Counted from the stretch's first letter, positions 22,190 to 38,807 are shown. The stretch is 64,000 bases of DNA from Streptacidiphilus melanogenes (GCF_000787835.1 NZ_BBPP01000036.1:1-64000); one strand, 5' to 3'. Translations and numbers: made by a program. The notes: generated by a model from the sequence alone, not told the origin.

Positions 22190-23515
22190 TCAGGAGCTGG
22201 TCTCGACCCTCTCCGCATACCGCTTGCCGAGCTCCGCCCAGTGACGGTCCAGCAGGGCGGGCGACACCTGGACGCCGTACTCGGCGGCCAGGTACTCGCT
22301 CAGCTGCCCCGGGTCCGGTTCCTGGTTGTAGGTCCCCATGAACGAGGTGAGCGCCTCGAAGTACAGGTCGAGCGGCTCCTCGCCCTCGCGCTGCGGCGCG
22401 AACCAGGCCTCCGGGCCCGGCGGCGGGTACGGCGGCTGCTGGTTCGGCAGCCAGCCGATACCGCGGGTCGACGGGTCGGCCGCGGCGGCCTCCTGGTCCT
22501 CCCCCACGGCCTGTCCGGTCTGGTCCGGGACGTTGAGCAGGCGCCGGTGACGGTTGCGGACCACGGTCTGCAGCGTGTTGACCACCAGCGGGTCCACGGA
22601 GGGCTGCGACTCGGCCTGGGGCTGCACGGGCGGCTGGGGCTGCTGAGGCTGCACGGGCTGCTGGGCCTGCTGGGGCTGGGGTTGCTGAGACTGCGGCTGC
22701 GCGTACGGCCGAACGGGTGAGCCGTACGCCTCCGGCTGCTCCGCCTGCTGGGGCTGGTCCACCGGCTGCGGATGCGGTGCGGTGTGCGGCGCCGGGGCCT
22801 CCAGCGCGGGGGCCGCGATCGGCTCGACCTCCTGGAAGTCCCGGTGGCCGCGGACCACGTCCAGGTCGAGCGGGACCCCGTAACGAGCCAGCTTGAGCGG
22901 CAGCAGCAGCTCCAGCGGGGCCCGGTAGCGCCAGCCACGGCCGTACTGGGCGCGCAGGTGCGTCCGGTAGACGAGGCGGTTCTGCTCCAGACGGATGACC
23001 TCGTCGTACGAGCGCAGCTCCCACAGCTTCATCCGCCGCCAGAGCACGAAGGTCGGCAGCGGGGCGAGGATCCAGCGGAACAGCCGGACCGACTCCATGT
23101 AGCGGTCGGCGGTGATGTCGGCGATCCGGCCGACGGCGTGCCGCGCCGCCTCGACGACGACGATGAAGAGCAGCGGGATGATCGCGTGCATCCCCATCGC
23201 AAGCGGGTCGCCGACGGAGGAGGCCGCGTTGAAGACGATGGTGCCGACGGTCAGCGTCCAGGCCGCCTGCCGCAGCAGTGGGAACGGGATGCGCAGCCAG
23301 GTGAGCACCAGGTCGAGCGCCAGCAGCACGGCGATGCCGACGTCGACGCCGATCGGGAACACGTAGGCGAAGAGTCCGAAGCCCTTGCGTGTGGCAAGCA
23401 CGCGGACAGCGGAGTAGGAGCCTGCGAAACCGATGCCGGCGATGACGAACGCGCCGGCGGCCACCACACCGATGAGGGTGCGGTGGGTCTTGGTTATCAC
23501 GGGGCGGTCGGCCAT
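22190..23515 (-). CDS. DUF2637 membrane protein with Pro/Gln-rich linker
   Basis: A 441-residue protein starting MADRPVITKTHRTLIGVVAA. The first 140 residues carry about four transmembrane segments and match DUF2637, a family including the SpdA-like spread proteins of actinomycete plasmids and many chromosomal copies. A soluble stretch (about 140-240) is followed by a strikingly Pro/Gln-rich linker (about 240-305) and a C-terminal domain containing YLAAEYGVQVSPALLDRHWAE, which looks like a small winged-helix or partner-binding fold. Function is unknown. An upstream in-frame ATG at 23572 is possible. It is divergent from the DUF2786 gene. Confidence 0.78.
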   Translation of the reverse strand: MADRPVITKTHRTLIGVVAAGAFVIAGIGFAGSYSAVRVLATRKGFGLFAYVFPIGVDVGIAVLLALDLVLTWLRIPFPLLRQAAWTLTVGTIVFNAASSVGDPLAMGMHAIIPLLFIVVVEAARHAVGRIADITADRYMESVRLFRWILAPLPTFVLWRRMKLWELRSYDEVIRLEQNRLVYRTHLRAQYGRGWRYRAPLELLLPLKLARYGVPLDLDVVRGHRDFQEVEPIAAPALEAPAPHTAPHPQPVDQPQQAEQPEAYGSPVRPYAQPQSQQPQPQQAQQPVQPQQPQPPVQPQAESQPSVDPLVVNTLQTVVRNRHRRLLNVPDQTGQAVGEDQEAAAADPSTRGIGWLPNQQPPYPPPGPEAWFAPQREGEEPLDLYFEALTSFMGTYNQEPDPGQLSEYLAAEYGVQVSPALLDRHWAELGKRYAERVETSS

Positions 23516-23646
23516 GGGGCGTGCTCGCTTCGTGTTGTCGCTGGGGGCCTTTGAGGGGAGACAGCTTGCCATACCGGTGTGCCGGACTGGTGATCGCGTG
23601 GGGTCCGATCTTCGAGCAGCGTCTTTCGACTTGAGACACTGGGGGT

Positions 23647-24867
23647 ATGAGCAGGGATTCAGGGACCCGCGAGCTGGTCGCGCAGGCACTGCGGGACACC
23701 CGGTACGCACCGCCGCGGCAGGCCGAGCGAGCGGTCGAGGACTGGGCCTCGCGGCTGTCCGCGCAGGGCGCCGAACGCGTCGCCGTCGACCGCGAACTCC
23801 TTTGCCAGGCCGAGGAGTTGCTCGGCTCCATGTGGTCGCGCGGCTTCTGGCAGCCGGCCGACGTGGTCCGGCTCACCCGTCGGCAGCTGAAGCCGGCCCA
23901 CGTCTCCCTGGCCGTCGACCTGATCGCGGCGGAGGCCCGCCGCTACTCCCCCGCGGCGTTCGACCGCCGCTGGGCGGAGCAGCTGCGCGAGCTCGACGCG
24001 GAGCGGCCGGGTTGGGCGGAGGACGCCGACTGGCTCGGGACGGCGTCCGCGCGGCTGCGCCTGGACCGCTTCTCCTCGGTGATCCACCTGCTGGAGCTGC
24101 TGCGCCTGTGGGGCACGGCCCCGGTGCTCACCCAGGTCGGCCCGGTGCCCGGGTCCGGCGCCGTGCTCACCGCGCCGGTGCCCGGCGAGCCGAAGCAACT
24201 GGCGCGGATCCGCGCGCTGCTGGCCAAGGCGGAGGCGACGACCTACGCCGAGGAGGCGGAGGCCTTCACTGCGAAGGCGCAGGAGCTGATGGCCCGCCAC
24301 AGCATCGACGAGGCGCTGCTCGCGGCGCGCAACGGGGACCGCACGCTGCCTGCGGCGATCCGGGTGGGCATCGACAACCCGTACGAGTCGGCGAAGGCTC
24401 TGCTGCTGGACGCGGTCGCCTCCGCGAACCGCGCCCAGGCGGTCTGGGACAAGCAGAACGGCTTCTGCACCGTCGTCGGCTTCGAGGCCGACCTGGACGC
24501 GGTGGAGCTGCTCTTCACCTCGCTGCTGGTGCAGGGAGTCACCGCGATGAACAGCGGCAGGGTCCAGCAGGGCGGACGCAGCAAGGCCTTCCGCCAGTCC
24601 TTCCTGGTCGCCTACGCCAGCCGCATCCGCGAGCGACTGACCGCCGCGACGGCCCAGGCGGAGGCGGAGACCTCGGCAGGCAACCTCCTGCCCGTCCTGG
24701 CGGCCCGCCAGGAAGCCGTCGAAGAGCAGACGCTGGCGCTCTTCCCCAGCATCAAGAAGGGCCGCGCGATCCGGGTCTCGGACCTGGACGGCTGGGAGCA
24801 GGGACGAGCAGCTGCGGACAAGGCCCACCTGCACTCGACCCAGGGCCGCGGGGAACTGCGCGAGTAA
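23647..24867 (+). CDS. DUF2786 domain protein
   Basis: A 406-residue soluble protein of unknown function. The DUF2786 segment lies around residues 184-225 (RIRALLAKAEATTYAEEAEA then LMARHSIDEALL). N-terminal to it is an all-helical region (VEDWASRLSAQGAERVAVDR), and after it a mixed alpha/beta part. The ATG has a GGGGG ribosome-binding site just upstream. The last residues (GRGELRE) and the stop codon are encoded by a copy of a dispersed intergenic repeat, suggesting that the native C-terminus was replaced or extended. It converges on rpoC. Confidence 0.78.
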   Translation: MSRDSGTRELVAQALRDTRYAPPRQAERAVEDWASRLSAQGAERVAVDRELLCQAEELLGSMWSRGFWQPADVVRLTRRQLKPAHVSLAVDLIAAEARRYSPAAFDRRWAEQLRELDAERPGWAEDADWLGTASARLRLDRFSSVIHLLELLRLWGTAPVLTQVGPVPGSGAVLTAPVPGEPKQLARIRALLAKAEATTYAEEAEAFTAKAQELMARHSIDEALLAARNGDRTLPAAIRVGIDNPYESAKALLLDAVASANRAQAVWDKQNGFCTVVGFEADLDAVELLFTSLLVQGVTAMNSGRVQQGGRSKAFRQSFLVAYASRIRERLTAATAQAEAETSAGNLLPVLAARQEAVEEQTLALFPSIKKGRAIRVSDLDGWEQGRAAADKAHLHSTQGRGELRE

Positions 24868-24908
24868 CCACGCGAGGCGGACGGCCCCGCGCCCCTGAAG
24901 GTGCAACT
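24843..24908. repeat. Dispersed intergenic repeat overlapping the end of the DUF2786 gene
   Basis: GGCCGCGGGGAACTGCGCGA at the 3' end of the gene and the inverse CGCCCCTGAAGGTGCAAC at 24890-24907 are the two ends of the same repeat family as the tandem block at 55531-55846 (GTTGCAC, then GGGGCGCGG and CTGCGCGA). From memory such elements are widespread in Streptomyces intergenic regions. Confidence 0.55.
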
Positions 24909-24916
24909 GAACGCCG

Positions 24917-24950
24917 GAGGCCCGGCTCCCCTTTCGGGGAGCCGGGCCTC
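24917..24950. terminator. Bidirectional terminator between the DUF2786 gene and rpoC
   Basis: Two perfect 15-nt arms (GAGGCCCGGCTCCCC and its complement) around a TTTC loop, in the 97 bp between convergent stops. On the minus strand it ends the rpoB-rpoC transcript. Confidence 0.88.
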
Positions 24951-24964
24951 TTCGTCTGCGGCTG

Positions 24965-28864
<3,900 letters not shown>

Positions 28865-28989
28865 TCTCGTCAATCCCTTTCGTCACCCCAGAAATCGGGG
28901 CGGGGGTCGAAAACGTCTGTCTGGTCTGAAAGGGGGCCTGGGGGTCGGAGGGCCGGCCTTGCTTGGAATGGAGGCCGGCCCTACCCCTG

Positions 28990-32463
<3,474 letters not shown>

Positions 32464-32671
32464 GAGGGGGTCCTTCCGAGGGCTCGGACTCACTACGCGC
32501 GTACCGGGCCCGCCCGTCTCACGGGTAGCATCCGCGCTCTCGCACCGGACCCTCAGACAGGGGATCTTCCCTGTTCAGAGGCGGTGCGCGGGCGGGGTGC
32601 CACCCCTGGTCGGGGCAGCGCAGACTCCGGGCGACGAGTCACGGAGCAGCTAAAAGGCAGCGCAAAGGGAC

Positions 32672-32700
32672 AGTGTAGCCATAGGCTGCACTGCTGTCCA
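32672..32700 (-). promoter_or_regulatory. Promoter of rpoB-rpoC
   Basis: TGGACA (32695-32700) and TACACT (32672-32677) on the minus strand are 17 bp apart, about 210 bp upstream of the rpoB start and downstream of the rplL hairpin. It would let rpoBC be expressed independently of the rplJL transcript. The remainder of the 655-bp rplL-rpoB gap shows no gene. Confidence 0.65.
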
Positions 32701-33029
32701 GTCCGGATTCGGAGACCGAATCTCAGAACTCCCTACCTCGCGGGACGCCCCCTCCCGGGGACGTCCTCAGGCGGTCACTTCGTCGCCGGGGGAATGCTTC
32801 CCATCGGACGGCGAATCCATGCCTTCTCTGGTGCCTTCGCTCAAGACCTCGCGTCCTGAGAATTGCGCGCTGCTGGCCGTTCGTCAAGGGCACCGGGGCT
32901 CTCACCTCGGTTACGGACCGACATCACCCCTGCTGAGCGACGACGACGATCACCATACTCCCGCCCGCTGACAGCGGAGCACCCACGCTAGACCAGATGG
33001 CCTGAAACGGACCGTTCCGGACATAAACA

Positions 33030-33067
33030 AACCGGGGCGATCACTCAAAAGAGTGATCGCCCCGGTT
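33030..33067 (-). terminator. Attenuator/terminator between rplL and rpoB
   Basis: A perfect 17-bp stem (33030-33046 with 33051-33067) closed by an AAAA loop, followed in the minus direction by TTTGTTTATG. This is a textbook intrinsic terminator 52 bp after rplL. As in E. coli, partial read-through could set the ratio of L7/L12 to RNA polymerase. Confidence 0.88.
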
Positions 33068-33118
33068 CGGCAGAGCGCTCGCGCTCCGATCCCCCAAGGG
33101 ACCGGGCCGCGAAAGGTC

Positions 33119-33502
33119 TTACTTGACCTCGACCGACGCGCCGGCGGCCTTGAGCGCCTCGGCGGCCTTGTCAGCGGCCTCCTTGTTGACCTTCTCGAGC
33201 AGCGGCTTCGGCGCACCGTCGACGAGGTCCTTGGCCTCCTTCAGGCCCAGGGAGGTCAGCTCACGCACGACCTTGATGACCTGGATCTTCTTGTCGCCGG
33301 CACCGGTGAGGATGACGTCGAACTCGTCCTTCTCCTCAGCGGCCTCGGCAACCGGGGCACCCGGAACGCCGGCGGCAACCGCGACCGGGGCGGCGGCGGT
33401 GACGTCGAACTTCTCCTCGAAGGCCTTCACGAACTCGGAGAGCTCGATGAGGGTCATCTCCTCGAACTGCGCGAGCAGGTCGTCCTGGCTGAGCTTCGCC
33501 AT
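33119..33502 (-). CDS. rplL: 50S ribosomal protein L7/L12
   Basis: A 127-residue stalk protein starting [20 protein letters not shown]. The N-terminal dimerisation helices are followed by an Ala/Val/Pro-rich hinge (about 37-55) and the C-terminal factor-binding domain with [20 protein letters not shown]. Several dimers bind the L10 tail and recruit translational GTPases. It is 78 bp after rplJ. Confidence 0.98.
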   Translation of the reverse strand: MAKLSQDDLLAQFEEMTLIELSEFVKAFEEKFDVTAAAPVAVAAGVPGAPVAEAAEEKDEFDVILTGAGDKKIQVIKVVRELTSLGLKEAKDLVDGAPKPLLEKVNKEAADKAAEALKAAGASVEVK

Positions 33503-33580
33503 GATTGGCGTCCTTCCACTAAGTCGGCTGGTGCCGGATGTAATGAACGGCGGGCGTGCACGGCCCGCTGCGAGAACGGA

Positions 33581-34153
33581 TTACTCCGCGGCGGGAGCCT
33601 CGTCCTCGACGGCGGGGGCCGGCGTACCGGCACCGCCCTGCTCCTCCACCTTGGCGCGCAGCGCCTCGATGGTGCGAACCATCTTCGACGGCAGAGCCTG
33701 GAAGAGCGCGGCAGCCTGGGACTGCTTCGCCTTCATGGCGCCGGCGAGCTTGGAGAGCAGCACCTCGCGGGACTCGAGGTCCGCGAGCTTCTTGATCTCG
33801 TCACCGGTCAGCGGCTTGCCGTCAAGCACACCGCCCTTGATGACGAGAGCCGGGTTCTCCTTGGCGAAGTCACGCAGAGCCTTGGCCGACTCCACCGGGT
33901 CACCGGTGACGAAGGCGACCGCCGTCGGACCAGTGAACTGGTCGTCCAGCGTCGTGATCCCGGCCTCGTTGGCAGCGATCTTGGTCAGCGTGTTCTTCAC
34001 CACGGCGTACTCGGCGTTCCCGCCGAGCGAGCGACGCAGCGTCTTCAGCTGCGCCACGGTCAGACCGCGGTACTCGGTCAGCACGGCCGCGTTCGAGACG
34101 CGGAACTTGTCCGTGATCTCGGCAACGGCGGCAGCCTTGTCGGGCCTTGCCAT
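33581..34153 (-). CDS. rplJ: 50S ribosomal protein L10
   Basis: A 190-residue L10 starting [20 protein letters not shown], with the rRNA-binding N-terminal domain ([20 protein letters not shown]) and the C-terminal helix that holds L7/L12 dimers. GGAGG lies about 9 bp before the ATG. L10 is known to repress its own mRNA by binding a leader structure; a suitable leader precedes it. Confidence 0.98.
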   Translation of the reverse strand: MARPDKAAAVAEITDKFRVSNAAVLTEYRGLTVAQLKTLRRSLGGNAEYAVVKNTLTKIAANEAGITTLDDQFTGPTAVAFVTGDPVESAKALRDFAKENPALVIKGGVLDGKPLTGDEIKKLADLESREVLLSKLAGAMKAKQSQAAALFQALPSKMVRTIEALRAKVEEQGGAGTPAPAVEDEAPAAE

Positions 34154-34280
34154 AGGCTTACGCCTCCTTCCGTGATGTCGATGCGGGGCCGACCAATGAG
34201 TCGACCTGCTGGGCCCGACCGTGGGAAGGAAGCTTCGGTAGAACTACGAAGAGCCCCGGCGCAGGCGCACGGGGCTCTCA
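34154..34280 (-). promoter_or_regulatory. Putative L10 leader (autoregulatory RNA)
   Basis: The transcribed region before rplJ starts with a stem of AGAGCCCC (34250-34257) and GGGGCTCT (34271-34278), followed by a second, longer folded region with the GGAAGGAAGC and GGCCCAGC segments. Position and general form fit the L10-leader class. I cannot verify the kink-turn, so the assignment rests mainly on context. Confidence 0.45.
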
Positions 34281-34440
34281 ACCTTCGCTCGACGCCGTCC
34301 GGACTTGCACGGCGGAGCGATGGGACAGAAGTCCTCGAATCAACCTGCGCGGGTCACCCGCAGCTTTCGCTGTGCGGATCCTTCGGCTCCCGCCCGCCCA
34401 GGGGCATACGGGAACAACCAGCGGTCTGTGGCTTGTCTCG

Positions 34441-34470
34441 AGAGTACGGGAACGACCGTCCCAGGGGCAA
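34441..34470 (-). promoter_or_regulatory. Candidate promoter of rplJ-rplL
   Basis: On the minus strand TTGCCC (34465-34470) and TACTCT (34441-34446) are 18 bp apart, giving a leader of about 280 nt before rplJ. The 349-bp gap between the lipoprotein gene and rplJ contains this promoter and the leader and no gene. Confidence 0.5.
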
Positions 34471-34502
34471 ATCGCCCTCGCGGGCGGGCGGTCGTCGGGC
34501 CG

Positions 34503-35351
34503 TCAGCCCGTCGGCAGCAGCGAGGACATGTCCAGGGTGTCGCTCGCCGCCGGCGGCGTGACAGTGACCGGCGTGGTGCCGTAGTCGGTGTAGTCGATCG
34601 TCACGTCCATCGGCACGGACGAGGAGGCGGGCGTGGCCTCGTGCATACGGACCGGCAGGTTCTGGCCGTTGACCCACAGGTCCACGTTCATGGTGCTGAC
34701 GCCCAGCTTGCTGTCCTGCTGGATCAGGGACTTCAGCTGCGGGTCCTGCTGGGCCGCGAGCTTGGCGAAGTCCACCGTGCCCGAGTAGTGGGTGGTGGAG
34801 ACGCCGTTGATCGTCTCGGTGCCGACGCGCTTGATGTCGCCGGACGAGGTGAACAGCTTGACCTGGGTGGACGGGTCCTGCCCGTTGCTCTGGTTCAGCG
34901 AGGAGGCCAGGGCCGCGTTCTTGGACAGGTCCATCTTCATCCAGTGCTTGCCCTTCATGTCGGCGGGCGCGTTGCCGGTGAAGCCGATGTACATGGTCGT
35001 GCCGGACATCATCATGTGCATCGCGGTGCTGCCGCCCAGGCTGGCGGCCATGTCCGGGCTGTTCATGGTCATGTCGAGACCCAACGGCTTCCAGGAGACC
35101 TTGCCGTTCCCGGAGATGTCGACCTGCTTGCCCTGGGCGGTGACCTGCTCCTTCATCGTCATGGAGACCGACGTGTACTGCTGCGTGGCCTTGGAGGCCG
35201 CCGACATCGCGTCGGCCACGCTGGCCATCGGGACGGATGCCGTGCTCGCCGGGCCGGACGCGGAGGCCTGCTTGCCGCCTCCACAGGCCGACAGGCCGAC
35301 GACGGCGAGGGCCACGGTGGCTGCGGCGGCGAGAGTACGGGTGTGACGCAT
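34503..35351 (-). CDS. Secreted lipoprotein, conserved between rplA and rplJ
   Basis: A 282-residue lipoprotein. It starts MRHTRTLAAAATVALAVVG with lipobox LSAC (Cys near residue 23), so it should be anchored to the outer face of the cytoplasmic membrane. The mature part is rich in Met, Ser and Thr with alternating beta-type stretches (VDISGNGKVSWKPLGLDMTM; MYIGFTG; THYSGTVDF) reminiscent of LppX/LprG or LolA-like lipid-binding folds, though I cannot assign a family with certainty. AGGGGGA precedes the ATG at 35351. Its place inside the rpl/rpo cluster is shared with streptomycetes. Confidence 0.82.
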   Translation of the reverse strand: MRHTRTLAAAATVALAVVGLSACGGGKQASASGPASTASVPMASVADAMSAASKATQQYTSVSMTMKEQVTAQGKQVDISGNGKVSWKPLGLDMTMNSPDMAASLGGSTAMHMMMSGTTMYIGFTGNAPADMKGKHWMKMDLSKNAALASSLNQSNGQDPSTQVKLFTSSGDIKRVGTETINGVSTTHYSGTVDFAKLAAQQDPQLKSLIQQDSKLGVSTMNVDLWVNGQNLPVRMHEATPASSSVPMDVTIDYTDYGTTPVTVTPPAASDTLDMSSLLPTG

Positions 35352-35411
35352 GGGAATCCCCCTGTTCGCGAAGCGTGCGAACAACGACGCTACACCCGTC
35401 GTACGACGGCG

Positions 35412-35456
35412 AACGGGCCGGTACCAGGCCTCGAAGAGGCTTGGTACCGGCCCGTT
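35412..35456 (-). terminator. Terminator after rplA
   Basis: Two 21-nt arms (35412-35432 and 35436-35456) with one mismatch and a GAA loop lie about 94 bp past the rplA stop and before the lipoprotein start. The lipoprotein gene therefore probably has its own promoter. Confidence 0.8.
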
Positions 35457-35549
35457 ACAGACCTACGGTCCTACGGCGATCCGGTGGGATCAGACCGCAG
35501 CTGAGCTGTTGGCGGCGCATGCCGCCCTCGCTCGTCCCTCGCTCGGTCG

Positions 35550-36272
35550 TCAGACCGCCGCGGGGTCCTCCTCGACGAGGAGGTTGCGGGTGCGGTTCGG
35601 GTCCACCTGGATGCCCGGGCCCATCGTGGTGCTCACGGCGACCTTCTTGATGTAGCGGCCCTTGGCGGCGGACGGCTTGGCCCGGAGGACCTCCTCGAGC
35701 GCCGCGGCGTAGTTCTCGACCAGCTTCTCGGTGTCGAACGAGGTCTTGCCGATGATCAGGTGCAGGTTCGAGTGCTTGTCGACGCGGAACTCGATCTTGC
35801 CGCCCTTGATCTCGGTGACGGCCTTCGCCACGTCGACGGTGACGGTGCCGGTCTTCGGGTTCGGCATCAGACCACGGGGACCGAGCACGCGGCCGAGGCG
35901 GCCGACCTTGCCCATGAGGTCCGGGGTGGCGACGACGGCGTCGAAGTCCAGGCGACCCTTGGCGACCTCGTCGATCAGCTCGTCGGCGCCGACGATGTCG
36001 GCGCCCGCAGCCTCCGCGGCCGCGGCACGGTCACCGGTCGCGAAGACCAGGACCCGGGCGGTCTTGCCGGTGCCGTGCGGGAGGTTCACGGTGCTGCGGA
36101 CCATCTGGTCGGCCTTGCGCGGGTCGACACCCAGGCGCATGGCAACCTCGACGGTCGCGTCGAACTTGGTGGTGGAGGTCTCCTTGGCGAGGCGGATGGC
36201 CTCGAGGGGGGCGTACAGACGCTCGCGGTCGACCTTGGCGGCCGCGGCAGTCAGAGCCTTGCTGCGCTTCAC
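35550..36272 (-). CDS. rplA: 50S ribosomal protein L1
   Basis: A 240-residue L1 starting at GTG ([20 protein letters not shown]) with AGGAGC upstream. Signature regions [20 protein letters not shown] and [17 protein letters not shown] are present. It forms the mobile L1 stalk at the E site and in E. coli represses the L11 operon. It follows rplK by 104 bp. Confidence 0.97.
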   Translation of the reverse strand: MKRSKALTAAAAKVDRERLYAPLEAIRLAKETSTTKFDATVEVAMRLGVDPRKADQMVRSTVNLPHGTGKTARVLVFATGDRAAAAEAAGADIVGADELIDEVAKGRLDFDAVVATPDLMGKVGRLGRVLGPRGLMPNPKTGTVTVDVAKAVTEIKGGKIEFRVDKHSNLHLIIGKTSFDTEKLVENYAAALEEVLRAKPSAAKGRYIKKVAVSTTMGPGIQVDPNRTRNLLVEEDPAAV

Positions 36273-36376
36273 TGCTGCTCCTACTGGATTTCTTTGGCGT
36301 GGAGTCGTGGTTGCGACGGGCCGCGCCCGGCCCTACCACGGGAAAAGCTCTGCTCCTGACGGAGCGGTCGGAGGCC

Positions 36377-36811
36377 TCAGCCCTCGACGGTGATGCCCAT
36401 CGAACGAGCGGTACCGGCGATGATGCGCTCGGCCATCTCGATGTCGTTCGCGTTCAGGTCGGGCATCTTGGTGGTGGCGATCTCGCGGACCTGGGCAGCC
36501 GTGATCTTGGCGACCTTGGTCTTGTGCGGCTCGCCGGAGCCCTTCTCCACGCCCGCGGCCTTGAGGATCAGCTTGGCGGCCGGCGGAGTCTTGGTGATGA
36601 AGGTGAAGGAGCGGTCCTCGTAGACCGTGATCTCCACCGGGATCACCATGCCACGCTGCGACTCGGTGGCCGCGTTGTAGGCCTTGCAGAACTCCATGAT
36701 GTTGACGCCGTGCTGACCCAGGGCCGGGCCGACGGGCGGCGCGGGGTTGGCCGCACCAGCGTTGATCTGGAGCTTGATAAGCCCCGTGACCTTCTTCTTC
36801 TTGGGAGGCAT
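36377..36811 (-). CDS. rplK: 50S ribosomal protein L11
   Basis: A 144-residue L11 starting [20 protein letters not shown], with the [20 protein letters not shown] signature at about 26-45 and the C-terminal rRNA-binding domain. It is part of the GTPase-associated centre, the target of thiopeptides and an activator of the RelA stringent response. Confidence 0.98.
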
Positions 36812-37103
36812 GCTCTCTCCGGGTCCTTACGAGAGGTGTTCCCGACCGGCGCGCGCGAGCGCGACGGCGGGGCCTTGGATGATCGTGCGGCGCCGGGCAC
36901 ACGGCCGACAGCGCACACACATCGAACCAGAATAGCCCGAGACCCCCACGCCCCCGAAATCGCTTACCTGCCGAGCGGCCGGACCACCTCCTGGGCCGGG
37001 CCCGGACGCGGAAGTCCTCCGGCGTCAGATCCGGGCCGTGGCCGCCGCCAAGGAGCTGCCGCAGGCTCGGACCGACCCCTCGCCCTGCTCCCCCTCAACG
37101 ACG
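36812..37103 (-). other. nusG-rplK intergenic region
   Basis: Just over 290 bp without a gene between the nusG terminator and rplK. A TATTCT hexamer (36929-36934) is a plausible -10 for rplK-rplA about 120 bp upstream of the start, but no good -35 accompanies it. Nothing else is recognisable. Confidence 0.35.
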
Positions 37104-37134
37104 GGACCCCGCACCCATGATGGGCGCGGGGTCC
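37104..37134 (-). terminator. Hairpin after nusG
   Basis: GGACCCCGCACCCA (37104-37117) pairs with TGGGCGCGGGGTCC (37121-37134) with one mismatch and a TGA loop, 32 bp past the nusG stop. It probably separates tRNA-Trp-secE-nusG from rplKA. Confidence 0.75.
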
Positions 37135-37165
37135 GCGGCTGCCGGCCGAAGCGGCCGAGAGGCGA

Positions 37166-37963
37166 TCAGTCGTTCTTGGCGATCTGGTCGAAGGAGAGCT
37201 CGACCGGGGTCTCCCGGCCGAAGATCTCGACCAGGCCCTTGACCTTCTTCGAGTCCGGGTTGATCTCGTTGATGGTGGCCTGCAGCGTGGCGAAGGGGCC
37301 GTCGGTGACGGTGACCGAGTCGCCGACCTCGAAGTCCAGGACCTGGACCTCGGCGGGACGGACCGGGCTCGGCTTGCCGGCCTCCTTGGCGGCGGCGCGC
37401 TCGACGTCCGGGGCCAGCATCTTGACGACCTCGTCCAGCGTCAGCGGGTACGGGTCGTAGGCGTTGCCGACGAAGCCGGTGACACCGGGGGTGTTGCGGA
37501 CCACGCCCCAGGACTCGTTGGTGAGGTCCATGCGCACCAGGACGTAGCCGGGGAGCTTGTTCTGGCGGATGGTCTTCCGGTCGCCGTTCTTGATCTGGAC
37601 GACCTCTTCCTGCGGCACCTCGGCCTGGTAGATGTAGTCCTCGACGTTCAGCGAGACGGCGCGCTGCTCCAGGTTCGCCTTCACACGGTTCTCATAGCCC
37701 GCGTAGGTGTGGATGACGTACCACTCGCCCGGGGCGGTGCGAAGCTCCTCGCGGAAGGCGGCCACGGGGTCGATCTCCACACCGTCGTCCTCGGTGACGG
37801 CGGAGTCGGACTCCTCGAAGGCCTCCGTCGCCTCGGACTCGTCGGCGCTGACCACGGTCACGGCCTCTTCCTCCGCGGAGCGGCCGGCCGTTTCCTCGGC
37901 AGCCTCGACCTCGTCGACGTCCGCGCCGCTGTCGACGATCTCCTCGAAGTGGGACTCAGACAC
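37166..37963 (-). CDS. nusG: Transcription termination/antitermination protein NusG
   Basis: A 265-residue NusG starting at GTG ([20 protein letters not shown]). The first 75 residues form a highly acidic extension usual in streptomycetes and absent in E. coli. The NGN domain follows ([20 protein letters not shown], about 79-98; [11 protein letters not shown]), and a C-terminal KOW domain ends the protein ([19 protein letters not shown]). It binds RNA polymerase and, through KOW, Rho or S10. It follows secE by 102 bp. Confidence 0.97.
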   Translation of the reverse strand: MSESHFEEIVDSGADVDEVEAAEETAGRSAEEEAVTVVSADESEATEAFEESDSAVTEDDGVEIDPVAAFREELRTAPGEWYVIHTYAGYENRVKANLEQRAVSLNVEDYIYQAEVPQEEVVQIKNGDRKTIRQNKLPGYVLVRMDLTNESWGVVRNTPGVTGFVGNAYDPYPLTLDEVVKMLAPDVERAAAKEAGKPSPVRPAEVQVLDFEVGDSVTVTDGPFATLQATINEINPDSKKVKGLVEIFGRETPVELSFDQIAKND

Positions 37964-38065
37964 GTTGGCTGCTTCTTCCTGCTTGTTGCGATCGGTGGAT
38001 TCAACGATACCGAAGCAACCGTAGCGGAGCGCCCGGACAACGGGACGAACCGCTCAAGAGAAGGA

Positions 38066-38398
38066 TCAGCCGAAGACGAGCTGCGCGAGTTTCACGAAGC
38101 CGGTGTCGAGACCGTAGACGATCGCCATGATCACCAGCACGAAGACGATGACGACCGTCGTGTAGGAGGTCAGGTCCGAGCGGGACGGCCAGACGACCTT
38201 GCGCAGCTCGGTGATGATCTGACGGTAGAAGAGCGCGGTGCGCTGGAAGATGTTCGGGCCCTTGTCGCGCTTGCGACCGCCCTTGCTCTCCGGGTCGGCA
38301 GCCCGACGGGCACGCTTCCTGTCGCGGCGGGAGAGGTCCTCGCCACTGGCGGAGTTGCCGCTCTCAGGTGTGGCGGTGGAGCCCACGGTCTCCGTCAC
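38066..38398 (-). CDS. secE: Preprotein translocase subunit SecE
   Basis: A 110-residue protein with a GTG start. An N-terminal soluble extension rich in Arg/Lys/Asp (about 1-50) is followed by the SecE motif (RQIITELRKVVWPSRSDL) and a single transmembrane segment (TVVIVFVLVIMAIVYGL). It is the essential clamp of the SecYEG channel. It lies between tRNA-Trp and nusG. Confidence 0.96.
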   Translation of the reverse strand: MTETVGSTATPESGNSASGEDLSRRDRKRARRAADPESKGGRKRDKGPNIFQRTALFYRQIITELRKVVWPSRSDLTSYTTVVIVFVLVIMAIVYGLDTGFVKLAQLVFG

Positions 38399-38509
38399 TT
38401 GTCCCTCACCTGATATCCGGGTACCTGTAGGGGCTCCCGCGTGTCACGAGGCCCCTGATTGCACTGCTGACGGTACCGCCTGTCCGAGGTTTCCGACAGA
38501 GCGGAACAG

Positions 38510-38582
38510 CAGGGCCAGAGGGACTTGAACCCCCAACCGCCGGTTTTGGAGACCGGTGCTCTACCAATTGAGCTATAGCCCT
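38510..38582 (-). tRNA. trnW: tRNA-Trp (CCA anticodon)
   Basis: A 73-nt cloverleaf with a seven-pair acceptor stem (AGGGCTA with TGGCCCT, one G-U pair), D arm GCTCAATTGGTAGAGC, anticodon loop CTCCAAA and T loop TTCAAGT. The CCA tail is not encoded. tRNA-Trp immediately before secE is the usual streptomycete arrangement. Confidence 0.97.
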
Positions 38583-38684
38583 TTGAGCCCGTGGTGCGGA
38601 CTCGCAGTCCCAACCTACAGCATCGCGGCCCCCGCAGATGTCTGCGGCCTGGCGTGCCGTCGGAAGGGCTTCCAACGAGGGTTG

Positions 38685-38715
38685 AGTGTAGGGGGTGGAA
38701 GGCCGGCACGTCGAA
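38685..38715 (-). promoter_or_regulatory. Candidate promoter of tRNA-Trp-secE-nusG
   Basis: On the minus strand TACACT (38685-38690) is preceded, after 19 bp, by TTCGAC (38710-38715). The -10 is strong, the spacing long. It lies about 100 bp upstream of the tRNA, where a promoter is expected. Confidence 0.38.
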
Positions 38716-38807
38716 TGGGTTCACCGCGAGGACCGCGGCTCGGACCCGTTCGGGTCGCATTCCGGAATGCCGCGACCGGGCCGTGAGGCTTCTGCGAGCA
38801 TGCCGAC

